Counted from the stretch's first letter, positions 17,330 to 25,288 are shown. The stretch: 64,000 nt of DNA from Metabacillus flavus (GCF_018283675.1 NZ_JAGVRK010000001.1:3906001-3970000); one strand, 5' to 3'. The notes: generated from the letters alone by a model not told the origin. Program-made: numbers and translations.

Positions 17330-18178
17330 ATGGCAAACAAGCTGAACGCTAACCCGAAGCTTTATGTAATGGACAACGGACGTATGAAGATGGACAAAAA
17401 CTGGATGATTGCCATGCACAATCCAGCGACCATGGAAAACCCCAATGCCCCTGCTGAATTTGTTGAATTCCCCGTATATACCGTTCTGATTGACCACCCA
17501 GAAGGCAAAATCCTTTTCGATACCGCCTGCAACCCCAATTCTATGGGTGCAGAGGGCCGTTGGGGCAAGGCCACCCAGCAAATGTTCCCGATTGATATGG
17601 CGGAAGAATGCTATCTTCATAACCGGCTGGAAGAACTGAAGGTTAGAGCAGAAGATATCAAATTTGTCGTGGCCTCCCACCTGCATCTTGATCATGCCGG
17701 ATGCCTCGAGCTTTTCACGAATGCCACAATCATTGTGCATGAGGATGAGCTGAACGGCGCTCTTCAGACCTATGCCCGCAATCAAAAGGAAGGCGCCTAC
17801 ATCTGGGGAGATATTGATGCTTGGATCAAAAATAATCTTCAATGGAAAACCATTAAGCGCAGTGAGGACAATTTGCAGCTCGCTGAGGGGATTAATATCC
17901 TCAATTTCGGGAGCGGACATGCTTGGGGAATGCTCGGCCTGCAAATTAATATGCCGGAAACCGGCGGAATCATTCTTGCCTCCGACGCTATTTATACAGC
18001 TGAAAGCTATGGCCCTCCCATCAAGCCTCCCGGCATCATCTATGATTCTCTCGGCTATGCAAATGCCGTTGAAAAAATACGCCGGATCGCCAATCTCACA
18101 AACTCTCAAGTGTGGTTCGGCCACGATGCCGATCAGTTCAAATCCTTCCGTAAATCAACAGAAGGCTATTATGAATAA
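17330..18178 (+). CDS. metallo-beta-lactamase-fold lactonase (AHL/gamma-butyrolactone lactonase family)
   Basis: 282 residues, preceded by AAGGAGG at 8 nt. The dinuclear zinc motif HLHLDH is at 117-122, with a later GSGHAWG histidine, the bridging Asp in LASDA and FGHDAD near the C-terminus: the N-acyl homoserine lactonase pattern of the AhlD/AttM (BlcC) group. It hydrolyses lactone rings; AHL or gamma-butyrolactone are the family substrates. An iron alcohol dehydrogenase gene follows 12 bp later, which favours metabolism of a hydroxy acid released by the lactonase. No signal peptide, so cytosolic. Confidence 0.85.
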   Translation: MANKLNANPKLYVMDNGRMKMDKNWMIAMHNPATMENPNAPAEFVEFPVYTVLIDHPEGKILFDTACNPNSMGAEGRWGKATQQMFPIDMAEECYLHNRLEELKVRAEDIKFVVASHLHLDHAGCLELFTNATIIVHEDELNGALQTYARNQKEGAYIWGDIDAWIKNNLQWKTIKRSEDNLQLAEGINILNFGSGHAWGMLGLQINMPETGGIILASDAIYTAESYGPPIKPPGIIYDSLGYANAVEKIRRIANLTNSQVWFGHDADQFKSFRKSTEGYYE

Positions 18179-18190
18179 GGAGGCAGATTA

Positions 18191-19381
18191 ATGAGCATCG
18201 CCAAGTTAGTTTTCGCCCCGCTGAGCTATACAGGATGGGGATCACTGGAACACCTGCTGCCGGAAGTGGAAAAGCATTCACCGGAAAAAATCCTTGTTGT
18301 AACAGATCCTATGCTTGAAAAAATCGGTTTAACTGAACGCATAACCGCTCCCCTTGAGAAACAGGGCTACTCTGTCACTACTTACACAGACGTTGTTCCT
18401 GAGCCTCCGCTTGAAACGGGAGAAAGGCTTGTTGCCTTTGCACGTGAAGGCCGGTTTGAACTGATTATTGGTCTTGGAGGAGGAAGTGCCCTTGATTTAG
18501 CAAAACTTGCAGCGGTTCTGGCGGTGCACGATGGTTCTGCAGCGGATTACTTAAATTTAACCGGAACGAAAACCATCGAAAAGAAGGGGTTGCCTAAAAT
18601 CCTTATCCCAACCACATCCGGAACCGGTTCAGAGGTTACCAATATCTCTGTTCTGTCCTTAGAAACAACAAAGGATGTAGTGACCCATGATTTCCTTTTA
18701 GCGGATGCTGCCATCGTTGATCCGGAGCTGACTGTATCTGTTCCCTCAAAAGTAACCGCAGCAACCGGCATCGATGCACTCACGCACGCTGTCGAGGCTT
18801 ATGTTTCCGTCAATGCATCACCTGCTACTGATGCATTGGCCCTCCACGCCATAACATTAATCGGACGGTCCATTCGTAAAGCCGTTGAGGATGGAAAGGA
18901 CAAGCAGGCACGAATCGACATGAGCAGTGGCAGCTTCATGGCCGGACTCGCCTTTTTTAATGCCGGTGTAGCAGGGGTCCATGCTTTGGCTTATCCGCTC
19001 GGGGGCCAATTCCATATCTCTCATGGGGAATCCAATGCCGTTCTGCTCCCTTATGTCATGGGCTATATCCGCAAAAGCTGTGTCAAGCGGATGGAGGATA
19101 TTCTGACTGCCCTCGGCAAACATTCAACAGGACTTTCCGAGGAAGAAGCTTCGTATAAGTGCGTTGAAGAATTTCAGCAGCTAGTAAAAGACGTTGGCAT
19201 TCCTTCCACGTTAGCCGGTTTTGATGTACCTGAATCGGCTTTGGAGGATTTAACACGGGATGGGGTGAAGCAGAAGAGAATTCTCGCCCGGAGTCCGATG
19301 CCATTGATGGTGGATGACATAAGGAGAATTTATCAATCCGCTTTCGATGGAGTGATTGTGGAGGCTAAACAGATGGTTTAA
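18191..19381 (+). CDS. iron-containing (class III) alcohol dehydrogenase
   Basis: 396 residues with RBS AAGGAGG at 7 nt, 12 bp after the lactonase gene. The NAD(P) motif GGGSALD is at 96-102; the metal ligands are Asp195 and His199 (GIDALTHAVEAY), His264 and His278, complete for the family. It oxidises an alcohol or hydroxy acid to an aldehyde or semialdehyde. Paired with a lactonase it resembles the Agrobacterium BlcB (4-hydroxybutyrate dehydrogenase)-BlcC pair. No semialdehyde dehydrogenase is adjacent. Confidence 0.88.
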   Translation: MSIAKLVFAPLSYTGWGSLEHLLPEVEKHSPEKILVVTDPMLEKIGLTERITAPLEKQGYSVTTYTDVVPEPPLETGERLVAFAREGRFELIIGLGGGSALDLAKLAAVLAVHDGSAADYLNLTGTKTIEKKGLPKILIPTTSGTGSEVTNISVLSLETTKDVVTHDFLLADAAIVDPELTVSVPSKVTAATGIDALTHAVEAYVSVNASPATDALALHAITLIGRSIRKAVEDGKDKQARIDMSSGSFMAGLAFFNAGVAGVHALAYPLGGQFHISHGESNAVLLPYVMGYIRKSCVKRMEDILTALGKHSTGLSEEEASYKCVEEFQQLVKDVGIPSTLAGFDVPESALEDLTRDGVKQKRILARSPMPLMVDDIRRIYQSAFDGVIVEAKQMV

Positions 19382-19404
19382 GAGGAGAATACCAATTAAT
19401 GCTT

Positions 19405-19445
19405 AAAAAATCCTTGCGAAGGTTTCCGCAAGGATTTTTTTGCTG
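19405..19445 (+). terminator. intrinsic terminator after the lactonase-dehydrogenase operon
   Basis: Stem AAAATCCTTGCG/CGCAAGGATTTT with an 8-nt loop and T-run. Confidence 0.88.
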
Positions 19446-19456
19446 TGTAAATATTG

Positions 19457-19633
19457 TTATCCCCGTCCGGCATTCCGCTTGAACGCCCAAGCGGACCATA
19501 TGAAGGCGCCGGCAAAAATCAGCGCGCACCAGCCAATCGCCCACCAAATATGATTCCCTGTGTCTCCAACTGTGAGAAGAGACCGTATTGTTTCTATGAC
19601 TGGAGTAATCGGCTGATGATCTGCGAACGAACG
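19457..19633 (-). pseudogene. ABC-2 type drug exporter permease, C-terminal remnant
   Basis: An open stretch of 58 codons without any start reads FADHQPITPVIETIRSLL, then a hydrophobic helix (WWAIGWCALIFAGAFIWSAW) and AFKRNAGRG before its stop. The H-Q-P-I-T-P-V-I-E segment is typical of the last periplasmic loop of DrrB/YhaP-like ABC permeases. The frame is closed upstream by TAA directly before it. Everything N-terminal, including the ATPase gene, is missing. It lies beside a TetR gene, a common partner of such exporters. Confidence 0.75.
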
Positions 19634-19652
19634 TTACTAGAAACCCAAAATA

Positions 19653-19685
19653 GGGCTGGCTTCAAATCACCTTTTATGTCAGCCC
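19653..19685. repeat. short inverted repeat at the break point of the permease remnant
   Basis: GGGCTG (19653-19658) and CAGCCC (19680-19685) flank AAATCACCTTTTATG and are themselves flanked by CCCAAAAT and CAAAATT. It could be a solo insertion-element end or a hairpin. The rest of 19634-19710 shows nothing else. Confidence 0.35.
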
Positions 19686-19710
19686 AAAATTCCTTGCATC
19701 TTGATATAGA

Positions 19711-19749
19711 TTGAAAAAGCCGATCTTCAAACGGAAGATCTGCTTTTTT
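19711..19749 (-). terminator. intrinsic terminator of the AKR-tetR operon
   Basis: Minus-strand stem AAAAGCAGATCTTC/GAAGATCGGCTTTT with one mismatch, followed by T5. The other strand also has a T-run, so it may work in both directions. Confidence 0.85.
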
Positions 19750-20327
19750 TATTTTAAAATACCTGATAGGATTAGCTTCCAGACCAAATCGAACTCTTCC
19801 TCTATGGTTGGGGAAGCCCACTCTTTTGCGTGAGCAGGATGATGAAAACGCGCGGTTGCCATAAAAATGCCTTTCGCCGTTTCTTCTGCATTAGCGGTTT
19901 TAAATTCGTGATTGGCGATTCCCTCCTGAATGATCGGGATTATCTGGCCAACGAGTTCTTGAATGTGAGCGCCGATGACTTCCACCGATTCTTCAGCAAG
20001 GGTTGTATACATGGTGAAAAGCTCCGGGTCCTCTTTAACGAGGGAATGCTTAATGTGAATTAACGTCTTTACCCATTCGTGCAGCCGTTCTGACGACGTA
20101 CAGTCTTTCTGGAAAACATCCTTAAGCGGCGAAATGATGCTGTGCAGCCATCTTTCAGCTACTGCTTCCCTTAGAGAGGCCTTGCTTGGATAATGTCGGT
20201 ATATCGTTCCGTGGCTAATATTCAGGGCCCGGGCTACATCTACCACGCTTGTCTTCTCCGGTCCAAAACGGCGCAGCACTTGTTCCGCTGCATCTAAGAT
20301 TTCTTCTTTTGTTAATTGCTCTGCCAT
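19749..20327 (-). CDS. TetR/AcrR family transcriptional regulator
   Basis: 192 residues. The N-terminal TetR DNA-binding domain is clear (ILDAAEQVLRRFGPEKTSVVDVARALNISHGTIYRHYPSKASLREAV), followed by a helical ligand domain. It begins 3 bp after the stop of the aldo/keto reductase gene, so the two are co-transcribed. An interrupted palindrome AAGTGACA/TGTCATTT upstream of that operon is a candidate autoregulatory operator. The permease remnant just downstream suggests it once also served an efflux pump. Confidence 0.9.
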   Translation of the reverse strand: MAEQLTKEEILDAAEQVLRRFGPEKTSVVDVARALNISHGTIYRHYPSKASLREAVAERWLHSIISPLKDVFQKDCTSSERLHEWVKTLIHIKHSLVKEDPELFTMYTTLAEESVEVIGAHIQELVGQIIPIIQEGIANHEFKTANAEETAKGIFMATARFHHPAHAKEWASPTIEEEFDLVWKLILSGILK

Positions 20328-20330
20328 TCT

Positions 20331-21314
20331 TTATTCGACTCCCAGCATACTCATTTGTTCCGCTGCATAGCGTGTTCCGGCCACTGCTTCAGCAGGAACC
20401 GCCTCTTCGATTCTGGCAAGATCCGCTTCAGTGAGCTCAAGATTCAAGGCGCCAAATGCATCTTGAAGCTGGGAACATTTACGGGCACCGATCAGCGGAA
20501 TAACATCCTCGCCTTTAGAAAGAACCCATGCGATCGCAAGCTGTGCCACATTTGCTTGTTTTTCTTCCGCAATTTCACGCAGTTTTTCTACAAGAGCCAG
20601 GTTCTTGTCCAGATTTTCTCCCATAAAGCGCGGAGCAAAAGAACGGAAATCTGGAGCGCCTTGACGATCCTTGGACCACTTGCCGCTCAGCAATCCCCGG
20701 GATAAAACACCGTAAGCAGACAGGCTGATTCCAAGCTCCCTTAAAGTCGGGAGGATTTCTTTTTCAATTCCTCGGCTGAATAAAGAGTATTCAATTTGAA
20801 GCCAGCTGATGGGATGAACCTTGTGAGCGCGGCGAATCGTTTCAGCGTTCGCTTCAGAAAGTCCGATGTGCTTCACATAGCCCGCTTTTACCATATCTGC
20901 AATAGCCCCGACTGTTTCCTCAATCGGTACACTTGGATCAACGCGTGCCGGCTGATATAGATCAATGTAATTTGTACCAAGCTTTTGAAGGGTGTGTGCC
21001 AGATTATTCTTGATTACTTCCGGCCGGTTATTCATTCCGATCCAACCACCATCTGGTGACCTCAGTACCCCCGTTTTCACTGCGATGAATGCATTCTCCC
21101 GCTTTTTCCCCTCTAAGGCTTCACGGAGCAAAAGCTCATTGTGGCCGGTTCCGTAGAAGTCCCCTGTATCCATAAGCGTTATTCCTTTTTCTAATGCTTC
21201 ATGAATCGTCGCAATGCTCTCGTTTCTGTCCGCTGCACCATAAAGATCAGACATGCCCATTAACCCTAAACCGATAGCAGAGACGGAAGATTTTCCAATT
21301 TTTCTGTTTTCCAC
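20331..21314 (-). CDS. aldo/keto reductase
   Basis: 327 residues from a GTG with GGAGG 9 nt upstream. TIM-barrel AKR pattern: GLGLMGMSDLYG, the catalytic Asp and Tyr in MDTGDFYG, Lys in AVKTG, NADPH-binding IGARKCSQL near the C-terminus. The usual catalytic His position reads YQPARVDP, a variant known in a subgroup of AKRs. It reduces aldehydes or ketones with NADPH; substrate unknown. First gene of an operon with tetR. Confidence 0.88.
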   Translation of the reverse strand: MENRKIGKSSVSAIGLGLMGMSDLYGAADRNESIATIHEALEKGITLMDTGDFYGTGHNELLLREALEGKKRENAFIAVKTGVLRSPDGGWIGMNNRPEVIKNNLAHTLQKLGTNYIDLYQPARVDPSVPIEETVGAIADMVKAGYVKHIGLSEANAETIRRAHKVHPISWLQIEYSLFSRGIEKEILPTLRELGISLSAYGVLSRGLLSGKWSKDRQGAPDFRSFAPRFMGENLDKNLALVEKLREIAEEKQANVAQLAIAWVLSKGEDVIPLIGARKCSQLQDAFGALNLELTEADLARIEEAVPAEAVAGTRYAAEQMSMLGVE

Positions 21315-21346
21315 TCTAAAAAACCTCCAATGTATTTGATAGGCTC

Positions 21347-21375
21347 ATCATACCATGACGAAAATCAATAAACAA
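21347..21375 (-). promoter_or_regulatory. promoter of the AKR-tetR operon
   Basis: Minus-strand TTGTTT (21370-21375), 17 bp, TATGAT (21347-21352). Confidence 0.55.
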
Positions 21376-21401
21376 GTGACAAATTTTAATATCTGTCATT
21401 T
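21374..21401. promoter_or_regulatory. candidate TetR operator
   Basis: Inverted repeat AAGTGACA-N12-TGTCATTT (7 of 8 pairs) directly upstream of and touching the -35 box. The assignment to the operon's own TetR protein is inferred. Confidence 0.4.
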
Positions 21402-21418
21402 GAGGATATGAAGTAGAA

Positions 21419-21574
21419 TCAAATCCCTTGTTCTTCTCGCTCGGGCGTCAGTTTGGTTTTAAGGGGACAAGGCATTAAATGCCGCTGATCAAAAAAAGAT
21501 TCATCATCGAGTTGTTGAAAATGACGGTCATTTTTCATTTCTAAGCCCGTTTCCAGAAGCCATGTCCCATCCAT
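21419..21574 (-). CDS. possible small protein (51 aa), unrecognised
   Basis: ATG with GGGAGGA about 4-5 nt upstream; 51 codons reading MDGTWLLETGLEMKNDRHF... and ending TPEREEQGI. It is soluble and polar with one Cys. No homologue is recognised. It occupies the only sizeable frame with an RBS in the 521-bp gap 21315-21835; the remainder of that gap has the AKR promoter on one side and a terminator on the other. Confidence 0.35.
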   Translation of the reverse strand: MDGTWLLETGLEMKNDRHFQQLDDESFFDQRHLMPCPLKTKLTPEREEQGI

Positions 21575-21706
21575 CCTTTCCTCCCTTACAAGATCCGTCC
21601 GGATTTAGCCGAGAGAGTTTCCAATATGAATTAAATGAAGAGGTAACAGATTTTCTGCTGCGTCACACATGAATACGGGGGCAAACCAAAAAACAGAAGA
21701 ATGGAC

Positions 21707-21755
21707 ATAAAAAAAGCAAACCAAGACGGGATGGTCCCATTTTGGTCTGCTCTGC
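21707..21755 (-). terminator. intrinsic terminator of the SDR-AKR operon
   Basis: Minus-strand stem AGCAGACCAA/TTGGTTTGCT, loop about 17 nt, then T7. Confidence 0.8.
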
Positions 21756-21835
21756 TGACAGGTAATGAACAGGTATGAACTTGTTTAGAGCTCGTCGAAA
21801 ATATCGTTCAATTTGAGCTGTTTAGAAAGGTTTGA

Positions 21836-22867
21836 CTATCTATGATTATCAATTTTCCCAAAAGTTGTTCCAAAAAGCGCATTTCGGACTGGATCAGATG
21901 ACAAAAACTCATGAGGGAATCCAAGCTCAATCCGGCTTGCCTGATCTAAGCGCTGAAGCTGTTCGGATGACAGACTGAATTCGGCGGCTCCGAGATTATC
22001 GATTATCTGGGACTCTTTTCTGGCTCCAATAAGAGGGATGTTGACGCCTGGCTGCTGTCGTACCCAATTTATTGCAACCTGAGCAGGATTCTTTTCGAGC
22101 TCCTCTGCAATTTTGACCACTTCAGCCGCAATTTTACTATTCACTTCATTCAATCGTTTACTTTGGGGTGTTAAGCGTTTCTGGTCTTCATTTGCAAGAC
22201 CGCTCAGGTATTTTCCTGTTAATGCCCCGCCTGCAATCGGTGCCCATGCGGTTATCCCAATATCCAGAGCGCGCGCCATTGGCAGCAAGTCTCGTTCTGG
22301 TTCGCGCTGAAGCAAGCTGTATTCTACCTGCAAACCAATAAATGGTGTCCATCCGCGCAGCATCGCGAGCGTATTTGCCTGGGAAACTATCCATGCTGGT
22401 GTGTCTGAAATACCGATATACAAAACCTTGCCTGCCCGGACCAAATCATCCAAAGCACGCATGACTTCTTCGACAGGGGTCGTAAAATCCCATGCATGCA
22501 GCCATAAAAGATCAATATAATCCGTGTTTAGTCTCTTTAAGCTTCCTTCGACGGTTTGAACAAGATTCTTGCGATGGTTTCCTCCGCCATTAGGATCGTT
22601 CGGACGGGTTGTGAGTGAGTATTTGGTCGCGATAACATATTGCTCCCGGTTTCCCTGGATAAATTCTCCGATGAACGTTTCACTTGCTCCGTTTGTATAA
22701 TTGCAGGCCGTATCAATAAAATTTCCGCCTGCTTCTGTAAAACGATTGAAAATCTTTCGGCTTTCTTCTTTCGATGCCCCGAATCCCCAATCCTCACCGA
22801 ATGTCATCGTTCCGAGAGCAAGCTCTGACACTCTTAAACCGCTGTTTCCAAGTAATTTGTATCTCAT
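21836..22867 (-). CDS. aldo/keto reductase (YajO/TAS-like)
   Basis: 343 residues: MRYKLLGNSGLRVSELALGTMTFG at the start, catalytic Asp and Tyr in FIDTACNYTNG, Lys in IATKYS, His in LLWLHAWD, and IGARKESQI for cofactor binding, all as in bacterial TAS/YajO-type AKRs. It follows an SDR gene by 11 bp in the same direction. Its C-terminus (LGFPHEF...KIDNHR) is closely similar to the remnant at 23784-23932, showing a former paralogue just upstream. Confidence 0.9.
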   Translation of the reverse strand: MRYKLLGNSGLRVSELALGTMTFGEDWGFGASKEESRKIFNRFTEAGGNFIDTACNYTNGASETFIGEFIQGNREQYVIATKYSLTTRPNDPNGGGNHRKNLVQTVEGSLKRLNTDYIDLLWLHAWDFTTPVEEVMRALDDLVRAGKVLYIGISDTPAWIVSQANTLAMLRGWTPFIGLQVEYSLLQREPERDLLPMARALDIGITAWAPIAGGALTGKYLSGLANEDQKRLTPQSKRLNEVNSKIAAEVVKIAEELEKNPAQVAINWVRQQPGVNIPLIGARKESQIIDNLGAAEFSLSSEQLQRLDQASRIELGFPHEFLSSDPVRNALFGTTFGKIDNHR

Positions 22868-22878
22868 AATAGTCTCCT

Positions 22879-23748
22879 TTATGATAAATTTTTAACTGCT
22901 GCTTCATCTGTTTTAGGCAGCATCCCCGGTCTGATCAGGCTCATGCTGACATCCCAAAGCTGCTTTGCTGCTTCCTTATCATTTGCTTCTCCGATTGTTT
23001 TCTCAGGCTTGCAGTTGGAAAAGAACAGCCCGCTGACTCCTTTTACTTCCGGAGAAGCTGCAAGGTAAACCGGCGTTCTCGACCCTTTTTCTGTTTTAGC
23101 AGACAGAAGTCCGAAAATGGTCCGGAGAATCCAAGGCAGCTGATGCATAATATTGGTTTTAATGATTCCGGGATGAAGGCTGTTCACTGTAATAGGCCTT
23201 CCTTCCAGCTTTTTCGAAAGCTCTTTCGTAAATAGGATTAAGCCAAGCTTCGTAGGGCCTACCGCTTTATAGAATCGATAGTTTTTCTTGACCATTAAAT
23301 CGTCAAAATTCATCTTGATTCCGTTATGCTTGGAAGCGACATTGATAATCCGCCCTTCACCGCTTGCTTCCAATGAATCGAGCAAAAGATGGGTCAGAAG
23401 GAAATGCGATAAGTAGTTAACCGCGAATGTCGTTTCGATTCCATCTTCCGTTTCAGATCTATCCGGCAGAAAAACCGCCGCATTGTTGATCAAAACATCC
23501 AGCTTGTCAAATTTTTGCTTGAATTCATCAGCAGCCTTGCGAACCATACGCTGAGAGGAAAGATCGGCTACTAATAAATGCACTTTTTCGTTCCCGGACT
23601 GAGCGATAATATCCTTTACCGCCTCCTCACCTCTCTCCTTGCTCCGGCAGAGGATCACGACCGTTGCTCCCATATTAGCTAATTCAAGAGCTGTTGCTTT
23701 GCCAATCCCGGAATTTCCTCCAGTAATTAAACAGATTTTTTTCTCCAT
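22879..23748 (-). CDS. short-chain dehydrogenase/reductase, catalytic Tyr missing
   Basis: 289 residues with the Rossmann motif TGGNSGIG (9-16), NNAA, and catalytic Ser139 in INVASKHNG. The motif usually read Y-x-x-x-K ends at Lys167 (VGPTK), but position 163 is Val, not Tyr; the nearest Tyr is 160. The protein is similar to retinol-dehydrogenase-like SDRs. RBS GGCGGGGG. It is co-transcribed with the following AKR. Activity is doubtful if Tyr160 cannot substitute. Confidence 0.85.
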   Translation of the reverse strand: MEKKICLITGGNSGIGKATALELANMGATVVILCRSKERGEEAVKDIIAQSGNEKVHLLVADLSSQRMVRKAADEFKQKFDKLDVLINNAAVFLPDRSETEDGIETTFAVNYLSHFLLTHLLLDSLEASGEGRIINVASKHNGIKMNFDDLMVKKNYRFYKAVGPTKLGLILFTKELSKKLEGRPITVNSLHPGIIKTNIMHQLPWILRTIFGLLSAKTEKGSRTPVYLAASPEVKGVSGLFFSNCKPEKTIGEANDKEAAKQLWDVSMSLIRPGMLPKTDEAAVKNLS

Positions 23749-23783
23749 AAATCCCCCGCCTTTTTAATATGTCTCTCTCTCTA

Positions 23784-23932
23784 TTAAGCTCTATGATTAT
23801 CGATATTGGCATACATTTGCTGCTGACCGGCTGCCAGGAAATCATGCGGGAAGCCTAATGGAACCTGGCTGATTTCATTCAGTCTCTGCATATGCTCCGG
23901 ACTTAGTTCAAATTCAAGGCAGCCTAAGCAAC
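23784..23932 (-). pseudogene. aldo/keto reductase, C-terminal remnant
   Basis: About 48 codons read LEFELSPEHMQRLNEISQVP, LGFPHDFLAAG and end in NIDNHRA. This parallels the last 45 residues of the intact AKR at 21836-22867 (EFSLSSEQLQRLDQASRIE, LGFPHEFLSSD, KIDNHR). No start or N-terminal barrel is present. The frame joins the chemotaxis-receptor remnant at about 23925-23935. Confidence 0.8.
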
Positions 23933-24037
23933 AATCTTCTCATGATCTCCAATGGCAATGGAGGTATCTGCCGGTATAGATGCCTGGAATATTGGCGCAG
24001 TCAAAAGAAGTGATTCAATAATAGAATGATGCTGCAT
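23924..24037 (-). pseudogene. methyl-accepting chemotaxis protein, N-terminal remnant (YfmS-like)
   Basis: 37 codons from an ATG with AGAGG 5 nt upstream: MQHHSIIESLLLTAPIFQAS, then IPADTSIAIGDHEKIVA and a stop. The APIFQ...AIGDHEKI pattern recalls the start of soluble chemotaxis-sensor proteins of Bacillus (YfmS type). The signalling domain is missing; the frame ends where the AKR remnant begins. Confidence 0.5.
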
Positions 24038-24076
24038 AGGAACCTCTCGTTTCTTCATGAATATGTAAAGCTTTTT

Positions 24077-24784
24077 TTACCATTTGATTTCTTTTCCGTC
24101 TCTGAAAAAGCCGCCATTCGGACCTTCTTCATCAAGCACTGCAAGCCACATTATGGACCTGGCCGCTTCCTCTGCAGTTCTTGGAGCGTGAGGACCGCCC
24201 ATATCGGTTTTCACCCAGCCTGGACAAACGGCATTGATTTTGATGTTTCCTGAAACCTCTGCTGCCAATTGACGGGTCAGACCATTCAACGCGAGCTTCG
24301 ATAATTTATAGGAACCAGGTCCTTTCTCATCCATTCCATCCATCTGTCCATACCCGGAGGAAACATTCACGATCCTTCCATAGTTATACTTCTTCATTAA
24401 CGGGAGGAATGATTGAATTAAATGATAGGGACCGAGAAGATTGGTTTTTAAGGTACGCTCTAAAAGATCCTGATCCGCTTCCAGGAGCGGCGAATTTCCA
24501 TCCATATATACACCGGCATTATTGATTAGCACATCCAGCCGGCCATATACTTGCCGAACATGCTCAGCAGCCAATTGAATGCTCTCTTTCCGGTCTACAT
24601 CAAGCTCCACAAAATGAACGTCATGTCCAAGGTTTTGCAGGGACGCAGCCGCCTTCTCTCCTCTGGCTCTGTTTCTGCTGCCAACGAGGACCTGATAGTT
24701 TTGCTCAGCTAACTGCTTCACTAATTCAAATCCAATTCCTTTGTTTCCGCCGGTAATTAGGGCGGTTTTCTTTGTCTGGTTCAT
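24077..24784 (-). CDS. short-chain dehydrogenase/reductase (carbonyl reductase-like)
   Basis: 235 residues from MNQTKKTALITGG; AAGGAG is 9 nt before this ATG, and an earlier in-frame ATG lies in the operator region. TGGNKGIG (Rossmann), NNAG, Ser of VNVSSGYG and YKLSK catalytic Tyr/Lys are all present. It resembles carbonyl-reductase-type SDRs acting on reactive carbonyls or quinones. A perfect TTGTACATACAA palindrome is 23 bp upstream of the start codon, linking it to the nearby MarR regulator. Confidence 0.9.
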   Translation of the reverse strand: MNQTKKTALITGGNKGIGFELVKQLAEQNYQVLVGSRNRARGEKAAASLQNLGHDVHFVELDVDRKESIQLAAEHVRQVYGRLDVLINNAGVYMDGNSPLLEADQDLLERTLKTNLLGPYHLIQSFLPLMKKYNYGRIVNVSSGYGQMDGMDEKGPGSYKLSKLALNGLTRQLAAEVSGNIKINAVCPGWVKTDMGGPHAPRTAEEAARSIMWLAVLDEEGPNGGFFRDGKEIKW

Positions 24785-24806
24785 TCTGGTCTGCTCCTTC
24801 CATTGC

Positions 24807-24818
24807 TTGTACATACAA
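24807..24818. promoter_or_regulatory. MarR-type operator copy 1 (SDR gene)
   Basis: TTGTACATACAA, two TTGTA half-sites in inverted orientation around CA. Same word as at 25289 and, on the other strand, 25385. Confidence 0.65.
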
Positions 24819-24836
24819 TTATATGATCAAAAAAAA

Positions 24837-25265
24837 CTAATCCATCATCCGATATTTATTATGGCTGTCTTTATAAGAATCCTCTGCTGCGAATGGTCTT
24901 ACATTTTCAAAAATCCCATAGCTATTCCCGCTGGTATCCTTAAACATGAAGCATGGCCCGTTCGGGATTTCAATTGGACCTTTTTCTTCCTTCCAGCCTC
25001 TATCCTTTAGCTCTTTCACCTTAACTTTCAAGTCTTTTACTTCATATAGCGGAATGCATACCGGCGAAGCCAGATGATCAGCGATCAAGGTAAGAGGTCC
25101 TTCTCCCATTTCAAAAGCCGCGACTTTTGCTCCAAAACGGTTAAATGCCCATTGCAATTGACCCCCGAGCACGGACTGGTAATAGTGAAAATCCGATTCA
25201 AAATCAGAAGTCCCTATATACAAATATGTAAGCCTTCCAAAGGGGGACGTACTTATATAAGACAC
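24837..25265 (-). CDS. VOC (glyoxalase/bleomycin resistance) family protein
   Basis: About 142 residues if the GTG at 25265 is the start; a TTG at 25223 with GGAAGG upstream is the alternative, and codons before 25265 read through the operator and are not credible. One VOC beta-alpha-beta-beta-beta module is seen: YLYIGTSDFESDFHYYQSVLG, then DHLASPVCIPLYEVKDLK and GPCFMFKDTSGNSYGIFE with a plausible metal-ligand Glu. Members detoxify methylglyoxal, cleave catechols or bind antibiotics. The operator at 25289 and a TATAAT box at 25305-25310 lie directly upstream. Confidence 0.75.
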   Translation of the reverse strand: MSYISTSPFGRLTYLYIGTSDFESDFHYYQSVLGGQLQWAFNRFGAKVAAFEMGEGPLTLIADHLASPVCIPLYEVKDLKVKVKELKDRGWKEEKGPIEIPNGPCFMFKDTSGNSYGIFENVRPFAAEDSYKDSHNKYRMMD

Positions 25266-25288
25266 CGCCTTTTTTAATATTTTGTTGT

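Noticed and set aside
19365-19547. 60-codon minus-strand frame near the permease remnant
   Set aside because: Out of frame with the recognisable permease tail and without an RBS.
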